Below are positions 11,007 through 23,858 of a stretch of 32,837 nucleotides of DNA, one piece after another; position 1 is the first letter of the stretch; every line of letters starts with the position of its first letter. The notes below the pieces were generated by a model. It did no database searches. It worked only from the letters and a program-made list of their open reading frames with translations, and was not told the DNA's origin. Source of the DNA: Lingula anatina (lineage: Eukaryota; Brachiopoda; Lingulata; Lingulida; Lingulidae); NCBI RefSeq assembly GCF_001039355.2, contig NW_019775415.1, positions 250,001 to 282,837 of the forward strand, given 5' to 3'. Made by a program: the position numbers and the translations under genes.

Positions 11007-14000
11007 AGGAGAGAAAGTGTACATGTTGCCATGCATAATTCCATATTAACGCATGTGAGCATGTTTACAAACATGCAACTGTTATTAATATGATTACCTA
11101 TGTTGAACCTGCATGTGAAAAATTGCAGAACAATTCAAAATGTACCTACTGGTTTGCCATGATGAAAGTACCTTTTACCTTATTATTATTATTATTGACA
11201 CTGCTTTGTAATTGATTACCTACCAGTCCTAATTACCTACAATGTTCCTTTTTCCCCCATTAAGCTAACTTTTTATCACTCAACATGGGGAGTGTTTTCA
11301 TCCTGCACTAATGAATCAAAAAAATGGGAAATAACAAATGACATAAGTGGCACCTTGATTAGGTCTCGTGATGAATGGCACAAAAAAGGTTCACAACATT
11401 TTTCGACAATTTCAGCTGGAACTATCACAGAATGATATCTATATTCCCCTGACACCAGCATGGTGTGAGGGAAATGAAACTGGGGATGAGATAAAGTTTC
11501 CATGGAAACAACATGAAAAAAGTATAACTAGTGGGCGCACCAAAGTAAGCTTGTTAGTAATCGTATGTATAATGTTTCCGTCTCAAACCTATCTCTAGTA
11601 ATCAGATATTTTTTTACATATCTATCCAGTGTTGTAATTCATAACGCCCAGGTGTAAACGTAAGTGGTAAGATCTTTAAATGTGTGGGGGTTTGAAACTT
11701 GTAGGAGGGGATGGATGGGTCTGATTGCATCATACTAGAGAATTACATCTTTTTTCTAATTCTGAAAAGAAATGATAAAAATACCCAGGTGCAAACTATG
11801 TATTACGGTCTTTGTTTTTGTAAGGCTTCATTAAAACTGATTTAAGTAGATATGGTAAGGCAAAATTGCTCTTGCCTCTGATCAACAAATGCAAGGGTAA
11901 AGATCTACTTTTTAAATTTTTCATTTACATTAATGGTATAAATACAATAGACTACTAAAAGAAATATGAGAACCAATTTGAATGATAATATATATATTCA
12001 AATTATATACATAATCAAAAAAGTAAATTTCATAAAAGGCAGTGTGAGGTCAATGAGCACTTCAAATGCCACATTATTATAAAAAAACAGTGCTAAGAGT
12101 GTTTGAATATTTATAAAAATTAAAGTTAGATGATGAAAATCTGACCCTCCCCCACTCTCTTCACATAAGTATGAAGTTTACTTTGATAAAAAAAACATCT
12201 CCAATTACTTGTTCTCATTTGTAGACAAGCATCACAAATCATTTTTGTGGACAACTTGACCTTCAAGTTCTCAGCATCATCCTTTACATCAAGTAAAACA
12301 GATTACAGTTATCATTTGAACTTCCAAGGCTTAAATCAGATAATTGGTTTATGTTGCCAACTACAAACGATTATAACACTCTCGATTTGATCAAATTCGA
12401 TTTCTGGAAGCTTGAAACCGGTGACTTAATGTGAACTTCTAAGAATTATTTAACTTGATCATGACAGTACCATTTAAATGTGCAGTTTGCACTCAGGCAA
12501 CCTCTATGAAAAAACCAAAGAAGAAAGACACAAGAAACAAAAATTGTAACCCCCAAAAGACTTCTTCTCTCAAAGGGGGCCTTTCTGATATATGCAGGAA
12601 TAAAATATATTGTAAATATACTGTTATGTGCTGAGGACACAATTTTAAGCAAAAAATGGTTTCAGGCAGCACAGTAATAAAATCGTTAGTTCTAAAACAA
12701 CAAGCCACTGTTTCAAACTTCTCCCACCCACAAGAAAGAAAATTTCTTGATGTTGCCACACTCTTACACTGTGTTAGCCAAACTGATTTCCTACACTTAT
12801 AACATAAGGGCACTTGTAATGCAAGGGCACTTGGCTGTAGCACAGAAAGGGTGAGACATCAAGACAACAAAAAACAGTTTATTTTTAAATGAAATTCATC
12901 TTGAAAACCCATCATACTTATTTGCTCAACTGATTTGTGTAAGTTATGCATGGATATTGATGAAAATATAGAAAAAAAGTTTCAGTAACATTGTTTTTGG
13001 TTTTTTAACAGTTTTCATTTGAAGTCTATCAAAACAGTCACTGCATATAAACTCATCTATGTAACTGATCCAGACTGTTTCAACCATAATTATGCCATAC
13101 TTATACCTATTTAGGCAAACAATAATGAATCTGATAATTGCCCACAGTAACTGATACATTTTCTGTCTTGCAACATAACAATAAGTAATAGAAACCATTT
13201 TAGCAGAAAGATTCAGAAGTCTGTTAAAATCTGATAAAAAAAGAATCCATAAAAGTCAATGAACATTCACAGCAATCCTGCTGTGTAGAAGCATGTTTAC
13301 TGGCACCCAGAGCAAATATTTGGTATTTTATAGGTGGTAATGATGGCATTTACAATTCATTTTGCAGTTATCTTTTCCCAACAGGTTTTCTGGGAATGTA
13401 AATTATTGATTCCCAGTAGTCCCACGAGTGTGCCCAATGTAGTGTGTGCAATTAGTATCATCAGCGCCCACCACTCCCTGCTTTGTCTATTGTAAGGCAC
13501 AAATCAACCTCAACTTTGCACCGTTAAGCAAACTGCTCTAGAAAAATATAACACCATGGAATATTAACAGGCCAATTTCAATATTTTTCTGCACTCCAAA
13601 TGACAATTTAAACAAAGATATTAGAGTACTGATAATAAAGACGATAAAAGTGGAGTTAGATTTGAGAGATGGTTCAAGCAATCTTATCACAACTGACTGC
13701 CATGCAAGTAATTGTATTTTTCATTCTTTAGTTAAAAATAATGCAATGTCTCATACGTAGTTCAAATTTTGATCCCTTCAATTCTTTGCATGCAATTTTC
13801 AACTTGCAGTTTGTTAATGTTCTTGGTTTGTTTCAATTTTTCACCCACTGAGTTGTAACATTAATTCATTATGAAGCAAGTAACCAAAAGTCAAAGACAG
13901 ACTTCTGATGGAATTAATTAAGGCTCATGTAGCATATGAGTAACATTTGATTTAAATCTTAAATGATATTTTACTATGAAAAAAGTAGGTACAGGATTTC

Positions 14001-15927
14001 AGACAGGTTGTGTTGGGCTACTTTTAGGCTGTCACACCTTCAAAGAATTATTAAAAGCAAAATTTTGTCCATGAGCTAGTTTTACTGATTATGCAAAAAA
14101 AAACATCAATTTCTATGTACTAGTAAATAATAGAGGAAGAAAGTGTCTTTTGACTCACTGCCCAGTTTATTCAAACTGTTTAACCACTTCTTTAAACAGT
14201 GAGTAAGGTGACACTACTTCTTTTGTTAAAAAATAACAATACACAAACCATGTAATTCACACTGCAGTTTATGCATCTGAAAATTGAATGCAAAAGCATT
14301 TTCAAATTTTCAAAAAATGCAAATTAATCTTGCAAACTTTTCTGTAAACCCTCCCCTGTTAACCATGAGTAATCATGAAGTCCTGTGAATGGTGGCATGT
14401 AATTCTACGCCATACATCTTCTCATTAATCACGCTTAATATTACCTTTGGGTTTCATTCCAGTTTTTCAAACAAAATGAGCTGATTCGAAATGAATAACT
14501 ATCTTGAATAACATGGCAAAACTTGAGCACAGATGTCAGAATTTAAATTCCTTTTTTATGAAAATATTAGAGACTGACTAGAAAACTACTGAAGAAAATT
14601 TATACAGTCAAGCAATATCATGAGTATTTGGTTAATTGTTTATAAAGTTCAGAATACTGTAACTGTGACAACATCTAATACACACCCTTCCAAATAAACC
14701 AATCAGAGTAAATTGTTTTTTTCATGCCTATCAGTGGGGCAAATTGCACAACTGCATGCTCACCATAGGGCAAAATCCTTCACAAAATAACTTGAATATT
14801 ATGGAATTTTTCAGGCATAGAAAAACTAGAACCTCATCATAGGGCGATATCTTTACATGGCACAACAAGAACCAGCTAGTGTCTAGCATGCCAATCAGGT
14901 AGGTAACAGCAGAACGAAAATAATCCCATGAAGGTATACAGCTGTAATCGTAAGATAAAAAATTGATGTTTCCTAATCTATTTACCTGGATGCTTGAACA
15001 TTAAAGCACTCCAATCAGTGAAGTGTTACTCTCTGATGAATTAGTTAGTGCTAGTTAGCGTGCATTCCATACTGATGACAAGGATAAGAAGAACACACAG
15101 TGGTTCCATGTGACTTGAACCAACTGCAACTTTTCTAGATGGCAAAAAGTTCATTGGGATTTATTTAAACAAAATGTTTTTAAAAACTGCACCAAATGAG
15201 AGGAATTCACTCTAAATTCGAGGTTATTTTTATTGCTTAGTTTTGTTTTTTTAATAAGCACCAACTGAAGAATGAAAGACAGGTTTGATGTTGAATTAAA
15301 ACATTTAAGGCAAGGAATACCTTTCCTCTTTACTGACTTTACTCTCTCATGATAGGACAGCAGAAGGTTTCCAGTTACATAAACAAACGGAGATTTTTGA
15401 CACCCTCAGGTGAAGTTCATTGTTGTACGATAGCTCTGCTATTGGTATTGAGTGCCTAAACCCATAGAAATCAATAGAAGGTATTCAGTTTTAAAAGTTT
15501 CCCTCAGTTCATATCACACAAGTCGAATGTGTGGCTCTGAAAGTGCCAACAAAGCTAATCCATAAAACAGACCTGCTGAGTTAAGGTTATGCAGGTAAGA
15601 TTTTTTTATCTGGAAAATAGCTTCTACCCAATAATCTGTAGAAAATAATTGGTGTGTGCCTCACAGAAGACGGGTTAAGTTGAGCAAAATTGAATAAATG
15701 CACTGGTTAGTTTATGTGGTATATATAGAAATACCACTAGATGATGTCCTTGGGTTACATAGAGCCCCATGGAATTTCACCTCCACCTGGGCCATTATTA
15801 CATCAAAATTGTTTTCTCATTGATTATGGGGTAAATATTGTGTATTTGGCCAGCAGTGGGAACCTCACTGGGGAACCACTGGAACATGTGCCCCTGCTGG
15901 ACATGGGTTCTGTTTACAATGGGCTTA

Positions 15928-16286
15928 GAGCACATTCAGAACAGTGGACTAATAGATCCAGGCCCGTAGCCAGGGGGGGTTCGGGGGGTTCGAAAGAACC
16001 ACCCATTTTGCTGGGAAAAGGTCCACTGTGGGTAAAATTTGACCTATGTACTTGAGGATTTTATGGTAAAAGGTCCACTTTTTCAGAAAACGAACCCCCC
16101 CCTTTGAAATTGCTGGCTACGGGCATGAGATCCGCGGATGAAATATGGCAACCTGCTTAAAAGCTTGTTGCTTAACTCCTGATTAGACACTGAATAGCTT
16201 CCTGGCAGGGATTATGCAACAAGCATTCAAGTGGGTTGGCCATACTAGATCTGCAGATCTGTTAGTCCACTGTTCCGAATGCGCTC
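15928..16286. mobile_element. Foldback MITE (copy 3), interrupted by another MITE
   Basis: Left arm GAGCACATTCAGAACAGTGG (from 15928) and right arm ending at 16286 are inverted repeats of each other over ~52 bases, flanked by TTA at 15925-15927 and 16287-16289. The palindromy goes on inside (GCTTGTTGC versus GCAACAAGC). The left arm is split by the 169-base insertion at 15959-16127; without it the element would be about 185 bases. The TTA duplication and the CATTCAGAACAG core tie it to the copy at 2638-2770. Confidence 0.82.
15959..16127. mobile_element. Nested MITE with GCCCGTAGCCAG termini
   Basis: The ends are inverted: CAGGCCCGTAGCCAG at 15959-15973 and the complement of CATGCCCGTAGCCAG at 16113-16127. 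Subterminal G-rich and C-rich runs pair with each other (GGGGGGTTCG and CGAACCCCCCCC), and the phrase AAAGGTCCACT occurs twice inside. AGATC is duplicated at 15954-15958 and 16128-16132 (possibly one base longer). The intact right arm of the host MITE shows what the empty site looked like, with a single AGATC. No coding capacity is seen; the superfamily is not certain. Confidence 0.85.
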
Positions 16287-19200
16287 TTACTGACACTATT
16301 TCTGCTGCAGTTTTAAGTTGAAAGGAATTATAAGTAGTTCATACCTGTACAGTACTTGTATATTTATCACATAAAAATGACACTCCTTTTTTTAAAGTTT
16401 GATCAAGCCAGAAACGTGAACTGACTGCAATTACCCGACTGAAAATCAAGTCGACCGAATGATACACCTGGCCCAAATGGGAATCATTATCATCCATGTG
16501 TAGACCATTAACCTGTGTAATGAGAACATCCTTAACTGATCCAAAAAGAAAAAAAAAACATTTTAGAACAGGTCTAGATTAAGCTTATGTGAACTTAGCC
16601 TTGATTGTCAGCATCTGGCCAAACAAATAGTAGCCACTGGTGAACAGTGGTCAGTTATCTATCTACTAATAGTGAGGAGATAAGAGAGTTTGACCATCTC
16701 ATGCTTAAACCCTAGGAGGATTTTTACCACTCAGCAGCCAGTAGTTCAGTTTAGAAACTGACACCCTAATTGCTGCCAATTTCCAGGTATGGTACTTTAT
16801 TATGATAAGCTTGTGGAATCTGCTGAATAGCAGGTGTCTGCCCACAGCTTCGGAGAGAATACTGGCTACAGTTCTGTACAGTATATTTTTCTTGGTAAAG
16901 ATGAGTTGTATAGAGAGATAGCAATGCTGAGCACAATGCTATAAACAGAAATCCAAAGTAGATTATTCTTGCCAATAGTCTTGTTTTAAATACAATTTTT
17001 CCTAATGCATTTGTGTGATTTATTAATGATGTTGCACCACATTTGACGTCAAAATGTCATCTGGTTTCTGTCATACTTCTGATCATAAGTTGCCAGAAAT
17101 GTGAAGACTAGGAGAATTAAGCAGGATATCTGCATAGCATTTATGAGTGCTTACCTGAAGAAAAAAATCACCACAATGTTTTTACAATAAACCCAAAACA
17201 CATCATGAGAATCTGCCCTCAAACGGAACGCTTTGGGGTTTTCTTAGTAATTTATTTCCAAATGCACATTTCATCAAAGTAAATAGGACCTGTCAGGTAA
17301 CCAGTTGGGATAAAACCACTTAAAAAAATAATTTTGCTATACTGGGTACACCACTGGTGTACAGAATTAGGTCAGCGGATTCAACCAATCATCTATTATA
17401 TTAGAAACTCATTGTTGAGTTCTTTACAGTGCGGATGTGTAGTCTAAGTATGAAGTTGACTTTTGTCAACAAATCGATACCTTGTAGTTTTTATAGTTGG
17501 CTATTGAGGTAACTCGTACATAATTATTAGTTCAATCAAAGAGGTCACTGGCTGAATGGGTAGTGGTAATTCTGTGAGAAACATCACAGAGAGCTTTACA
17601 TTGCAGCAGTCACACAGCTAGGTAAGTGCAATTAAAGTCACAAATCCAATAACTTAGTACATTTATGGGATGAAATTAGAAACAGTTTCTGACAATAAGA
17701 ATATCGATCTAAAAGAAGGTTGTATTTTGATTATAAACTAGGGAGAAATTGCAGAAGCGATGTGATAGCACTTCGAAATAACCTTCCTGAGCAGGATCAT
17801 GTCATTTAGTAACTTTAAATGACACCGAGGTGCTTATCAAGCAATGAGTATGACATTTACACTTAAGGAGGACATTTCTTACATACTCTTGTTTCTCATT
17901 TGAAATCATCATACAGGTAAGAATAACAAAGAATGAGTAAGTTTTTTTTCATCAATTGAAGAAAAAATCAACTATGAAGGAGGATTTTTCAAAAGCTTAC
18001 TTGTCTAAAAGGTAAAACAACAACTTTTTACAACAAAACTATTGATTGCTCATGTGCTGTTACTTAACTTTAACTTAACCACAAACATAGTTGAGGTTTA
18101 TGGTAAACTTCTATATACTAGTACTGATGCACGAGATTTTTAGATTAATGTAAGCTATTTTGTTTCATCCTAGATACAAGATAATGCATTCACTATTCAG
18201 ATTCATTTTAAACAGTTCTGCAGCTGCATTGAGCACTATTATTCTAACAACTGCATAGATACCAAGTAAGTCTAAGTGTTAACTAGTCCTATCAAGAATG
18301 TCTTCAGAGCAGGAATGATGCTTGGTTAGTTCTATGTCCTAAAGTTATGTCAATTGCCTTAGTGCTTTCCAATTAGTAAGGTCATCAGCAGCTAAATCAT
18401 AAATTTAACTGGACATTAAAACATATTTCAACTGTGTCTCAAGTGTGGAGACATATATTAAAAGCTATTATATAGAGATATATGCTGATGATCTATTATT
18501 ACTTTAAAAACATATTCAATACATTTCCGTTACTCACTTCCAATTATAGACATTTCAGGGCACTCTTGTACTCATGAAATGCCACAGGAAAGAACCATAA
18601 TCCCCTTCTTTATGCATTAGTAGATTAGGTGCCACAGCTTTCAAATCTTTCAATATCAAAATCTATGGCCTCATCAAGGATTAAAATCTCATGCACATTG
18701 ACCCATAATCTCTTATTATGGCATTATTAAGATAAGTAAAATCTCTAACTTTTGCATTATTTGTTTGTATGCATGTTATTTTGTCTTATCTAAGTGCGAT
18801 GCCAGACATTTTTGCAAGGCAATAACCAAGTTTGAGGAATTATTCTTCAATTTTTATGGTTTGCTCAAAATATGCCTAAAATGCACTGCAGTGTGTTTTT
18901 CAGATGAAAAACTTCATCTGTAGTCATGCATGTCAATCCTAGGAATAACGCCTCACATAATCAAGACTAAAGTTGTTTGCTCAGTTTTATATATTACATA
19001 ATGCACTCTCGTTAGAATAAAATTATTTGCTCAGTTTTAATAACAGTGGTGAAAACTAGAGTCACCCTTGGTTGGGATCAAATATTACTAACTTCACCTG
19101 TGAACTCAACCTGTCCACTGTTATGTTTGAAATGTATACCAGGACCTGTGCAACAACCCTCAATATGTCTGACAATCAGAAAGTTATATTCTTGCGGACA

Positions 19201-21976
19201 ACATGGCTAGTTCACAGAAAAAAGTTTTTGAAGACTAGTGTGTTCAAAATGCTGCTTACGACAGGATATTTTAACTACTGAGCCATAAAATCTGTACATG
19301 ATCTTTCTGGGCACAATGCTTCTGACATAGTGTAAAGAATTATGTAACTCAGTATCAATTTTTAATGAAATGAAAATGATTTTTGCTGAAGTTATTTCCC
19401 TTGAGTGCTTTGTCACATCTCTAACTTGTCTTCCAGAGGATTTGTTTTTATGCTGCAGCCCTAATGTTAATTTACTTTTATTTTCATAATTAGATGTAAG
19501 GCAAAATTATATCTTGCATGGCAATTACTTTCAAGAAAAAAAACTGCTACCTGTATACATGCATTTTAAGGGCAAATTCAGGCACAGTAGTATATTTGTA
19601 TGCAAACATACTTATTTGTGCCTGGGTATGTGCATTTTTTCTTCAGCCTAATTAATGATCAACTGCCCAAATTGTTTGTGCCAAAATAAGGGGAAAAAAC
19701 ATCTGTAGTGTAAAATAAAATTTCAAAATTTAAGTTGTAAGATATCTTTTTTATTTTCAAATTTGCGAAAGAATAAATTCATTAATTCGTAAATCTGAGG
19801 TTATAGCATCACTCCAGGTCCCAGAGTGAGCAATTATAGCTGTATTCGTGTAAGTATTTACTGAAATAACCTTTTAAACTAGCTTAAAATAAGAACAAAA
19901 GGAACACTACTCAAAACTCATTTAGATTTTTGAAATATGCCATTGTCTTATGCATTTTTACATATGGTGTTTCAAAAAATAATATTCCAAACTTTCTAGT
20001 TTGATCACAGTATACTTAATCAACCTTCCTGAGTAAATGCGGCAGATCTGCTGTCCCATGAATGTTAGCCAATTACAAGCAAAGTTTATTAAAATCCCCA
20101 GAAACCATTGATTATACATTCAATATTATCTTGTATTAGATTCTGATGCCTTTATATATTAATGCCAATTACACAGACAGTCACTTTTCTTTCTTTGATC
20201 AACTGTGTTAATTAATTCAGCAAACAATAACAATTGAACAATATTTTACACAGCTGAGAACTTTCCCTTAACATGATTGGCAAACATGCAGTGTCTAAAA
20301 TTTGTGCCAAAAGCAAAATAAATAAGGAAATTCAACATTCCGTTTTCCTTTCCTCTTTTCATGCCAATTTCAGACCAGATAAAATATTTTGAACAGATTC
20401 TTTTCTGAAATATTTACTTCTGATCAGTAGTGTAATAGCTTTTTTGAACCAAATCGGTAAAATGAGAAAGCAAGGATCTGCTAAATCAACAACCTTTTCC
20501 ACCTACATTGAAGTGTTTATCTAACAACATGCAAGAGGCTCCTTAAGACCAAGCTAAGAATCTCTTAGTAAAGGTCTAAGTGTGGGGTATCCCCTTTAGA
20601 CGCCGGATTAAATCAGTAAATCAGTAAAACCTAAGCCACATGCTAAAACTTTAAAGTTTTAAAGCACTAAAGAACTTTGTGAGGTGAAAATTGTCTAATC
20701 ACCATAACATAGAAAGCATACGCTATATACGTACATGTAGGTGTAAAAATCTGCTGACAAATCTGAAATCTTGGCTTCAGGTGAAATCACTCGTAAACTT
20801 TGTGTGAATTCTGAATGACAATTCTAGACATTTTCTGTGCATTCAATATACTAAGAGAAGCACCCGTTTGTGTGCCCTAAAAAACTTCATTAATATTTTA
20901 ATAATAATTTGCAATATCCAAGTATATCATTAATATTAAATACCAAAATTATACTTCAATAAGGCATGGGTACACACATGCATACACAAAAGATTGTTGG
21001 TCCATTCATTCTTTTTACATGCCCTTTAATGGGGGAAGCAGAACCAGATAGCCTTGCATGTGCGTGCTTCCATTTGTGTGTTGCAGAGGGAATGGAAGAA
21101 ACTAATCTTATTTTGACAAAATCTTGAATTTTGCTAAAAGATGCCCTCACCCTATCTTTGCCCTTTGGACTATGTCCGTATCATTTTTCTCAGTTCTCCA
21201 AAAGCCAAAAACAAAAACATGGTACCTAGTTTCCGAAATAAGTGGACTGTTTGAGTAATAAAAAAAGGATGTGTGGTATGTGCCTGCCATTAGTAATGTT
21301 AGTTTAGTATAGGTTAGATAAATTCTAAGTTCGCCCAGGCCCTGGTATACACTTCAAACATAAAATCTTATTCTGTCGATATAGGTTGGGATGTTTGGTT
21401 TCTTTATAGTTTGGTATATATATGGTTATAGGTTTATATCAAAAATGGTAGCAAAATACCATACACACAGGTGCTTGAAAGATATAAATACACAACAATG
21501 ATGATACACGGATATTACAGGTAACATATAGTGGTCATGGTGTGTTGTTTTACATGTAGAACATAAGGGCACTTATACCTGATGTTAATGGTGTAAATAA
21601 TTACAGTAAAATTAAATTCACTATGCGTGTATAATCTTCAGTGTCAAAATTCTTCACTACATGATTTCTGTCTCATTGAGAGGTACAATTTATTTAGATC
21701 TGGTTTATTGACATAATAATTAGTACTGCCAAACTTTCAGTTATGACAACAAAATTTATTGGTTTTTCTCCATGTTTTAGAAAACGATTATTCTTCTTGA
21801 CAACCTACTCAGCTAATGGCCATCTTAGACCAATCTTCTTGATCATTCACAATTAATTATGTATTTTTCCTGTTGCCAAAGCCATAAAACTCCATAATCA
21901 TAAAAAGACAGGAATTAATGAACAATAAATTTTTTCATCTACATAACATAAATCTATTCTTTCTGCTTTTTTCCAG

Positions 21977-22310
21977 ATCAGGAAAGGAATAAATTGCATA
22001 TGGTAATCACTTGGCAAAAGGGCCGACTGCATTAGGATAAAATGGATAATGAAGCAACTCTTCATGTGGTAATCTGTGTTTCTAACATGGCCAAAGTCTC
22101 AGAGAAACAGTAGATGGAAGTAATTCTCCTGATGAAATCTGATACGAATTAAAAGGACAAAAAACTGACGACAAAAACTGCAATTCAAGTTTTAGGGCAA
22201 AACCTCAAACAGAGTTTCATGGTAGATTTATAAAGAGAACTGAAAAGGAAACTCTGCTGAGGTCCAGCAAACAGTCCTCATTATCTCAACTATCCCACCA
22301 TTGAGCAAGC
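21977..22310 (+). other. Probable 5' leader exon segment of the GPCR
   Basis: A strong plus-strand acceptor (CTTTTTTCCAG ending at 21976) precedes the GPCR start by 334 bases, so the coding exon probably begins at 21977 with an untranslated leader spliced from an exon further upstream. The leader holds several short upstream frames, for example ATG at 22000 with a stop at 22033. These could dampen translation. The upstream leader exon and promoter could not be located. This is inferred from splice-site quality alone. Confidence 0.45.
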
Positions 22311-23858
22311 ATGAAGGGCCAAATGATGCAGACAATGGCATCTACCTCAGGAGCACTATGTTTTGCTCTTGCTCTTCTGCTACATGGTTGTGCCGCTTTA
22401 AATGGAACACGGGAGGATGAACAACTTAACGTTGTTGAAATTAAGGAAAACTCTCACATGAATCAAACAACCAAGAATCAAAGTGATACAGATTCTCAGG
22501 ATGAACTGTTCTTTCAAGAGTTCACATTTGGCTTGGATGGGGTCGCAACTCTCATTGTGGCTTTACTTGGCATAGTGTGTAATATCCTGGTTATAATCGT
22601 GCTCACGCGTCCAAGGATGCACTCTTCTACCAACAGCTATCTCACAGCATTAGCAATCTGGGACAGCACTCTTTTACTTTGTACGACTTTTCTTGAACCA
22701 CTGCGACACATCCCAAAGCATGACAATTACTACGAAGATTATACATTTGCTTTTTTAGTACCGTATGTCTATCCACTGGCCACATGTGCACAGACAGCTA
22801 CAATATGGTTGACTGTATCATTTACTGTGGAACGTTACATAGCTGTGTGTCATCCCTTGCGAGCACATGAATTTTGTACAATCAAAAGAGCTCGTATTGT
22901 GATTGCCATAGTATCCGTGGTTTCGTTCTTCTACAACTTAGTTCGGCATTTTGAACATGTGCCTTTCCCCCTTGTGGATGACAACAGAACAATATATATC
23001 TTGAAGCCCACAGACTTGGGACTTAATGAAACATACATGAATGTCTACTCCACCTTTTATGTTATAATAATGTTTGTTATACCTGTCAGTACCTTGGCAG
23101 TGCTAAACACTTTCCTCATACGTGCAGTTCATCGCTCACGGAAGGAACAAAAAACTATGAATGTGCGGAAATCAAAGGAAAATAATGTGACAATTATGCT
23201 AGCTAGCATTGTGATGGTGTTTTTGGTCTGCCAGACCCCTGCCTTGGTATATAACCTCGCCTTCAGCATCGACACAAAATATGTTGCGACAGATTTCAGC
23301 TACAGGATCCTCTCATCGTTTAGGAACTTCTTGGTGACACTTAACAGTGCTATCAACTTCATCCTCTACTGTGCCATAGGTCAGAAATTCCGGACTGTCT
23401 TCATGTTGACATTCTGTAGGTGCATTCTAAATCCTGAACAGTTACTGAGCATGGAGAGAACTAATGTCTACGCCCCAACAGTCAACATGACTGCCGTGTC
23501 GAATGCAAAGAAGTTCGCCAAAGTGGCAGCCACAAAACATAAAAATACTTCCGACGAAAGCATGAATTCTCTACGCTCCAATAATAATTCAAACTCAACA
23601 GCAAATTCGACCCTCCTGAATCAGCCCCATACCAATGGGAAACTTTATACCACTAACTGGCGAGGAGTCCCAGAAATGGAGAGACTCACCATGCAGCAGG
23701 AAGAAAATAATGTTATTCAAAACCCTGGTGCTGAAGACAATACGAGTTTCTCTGGGTCTGAACTAACTCTGAAGCATGAATTTGCTGAAGACGAAGAACC
23801 TGAATTTTACCTGTACAGAATTGACTTGCAGCAGTTGCAACCTGAATCGATCATATGA
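22311..23858 (+). CDS. Rhodopsin-class GPCR, FMRFamide-receptor-like
   Basis: A single uninterrupted frame of 515 codons encodes a class A G-protein-coupled receptor of the invertebrate FMRFamide/peptide-receptor type, expected at the plasma membrane. An in-frame TGA at 22302 fixes the start near 22311, although M5, M6 and M9 are alternatives. Residues 1-30 look like a signal peptide, followed by glycosylation sites N31, N51 and N56. Approximate membrane helices: TM1 75-99 (N91), TM2 108-128 (D118), TM3 150-174 followed by ERY (174-176) and IAVCHPL, TM4 193-214, TM5 246-271 (P258), TM6 292-316 and TM7 338-356 (N349-F-x-x-Y353). Cysteines at 369 and 371 could be palmitoylated. The tail of ~140 residues is rich in Asn, Ser and Thr. 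Unusual points: VCQTP stands where CWxP is usual, NFxxY replaces NPxxY, and the usual TM3-loop 2 disulfide cysteines are absent (position 150 is Val and loop 2 has no Cys). The ligand is not shown by the sequence; another small-peptide receptor subfamily is possible. Confidence 0.95.
   Translation: MKGQMMQTMASTSGALCFALALLLHGCAALNGTREDEQLNVVEIKENSHMNQTTKNQSDTDSQDELFFQEFTFGLDGVATLIVALLGIVCNILVIIVLTRPRMHSSTNSYLTALAIWDSTLLLCTTFLEPLRHIPKHDNYYEDYTFAFLVPYVYPLATCAQTATIWLTVSFTVERYIAVCHPLRAHEFCTIKRARIVIAIVSVVSFFYNLVRHFEHVPFPLVDDNRTIYILKPTDLGLNETYMNVYSTFYVIIMFVIPVSTLAVLNTFLIRAVHRSRKEQKTMNVRKSKENNVTIMLASIVMVFLVCQTPALVYNLAFSIDTKYVATDFSYRILSSFRNFLVTLNSAINFILYCAIGQKFRTVFMLTFCRCILNPEQLLSMERTNVYAPTVNMTAVSNAKKFAKVAATKHKNTSDESMNSLRSNNNSNSTANSTLLNQPHTNGKLYTTNWRGVPEMERLTMQQEENNVIQNPGAEDNTSFSGSELTLKHEFAEDEEPEFYLYRIDLQQLQPESII

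Noticed and set aside
12493-12843. 116-codon minus-strand open frame
   Set aside because: Composition is that of translated AT-rich intron (long Phe/Leu runs at the end), there is no recognisable domain and no convincing donor.
15741-16055. 104-codon plus-strand frame
   Set aside because: It runs into the two nested MITEs and is explained by transposon sequence.
16766-16975. Minus-strand 69-codon frame with a signal-peptide-like start
   Set aside because: The frame begins at TTG, not ATG, and has no splice context or family match.
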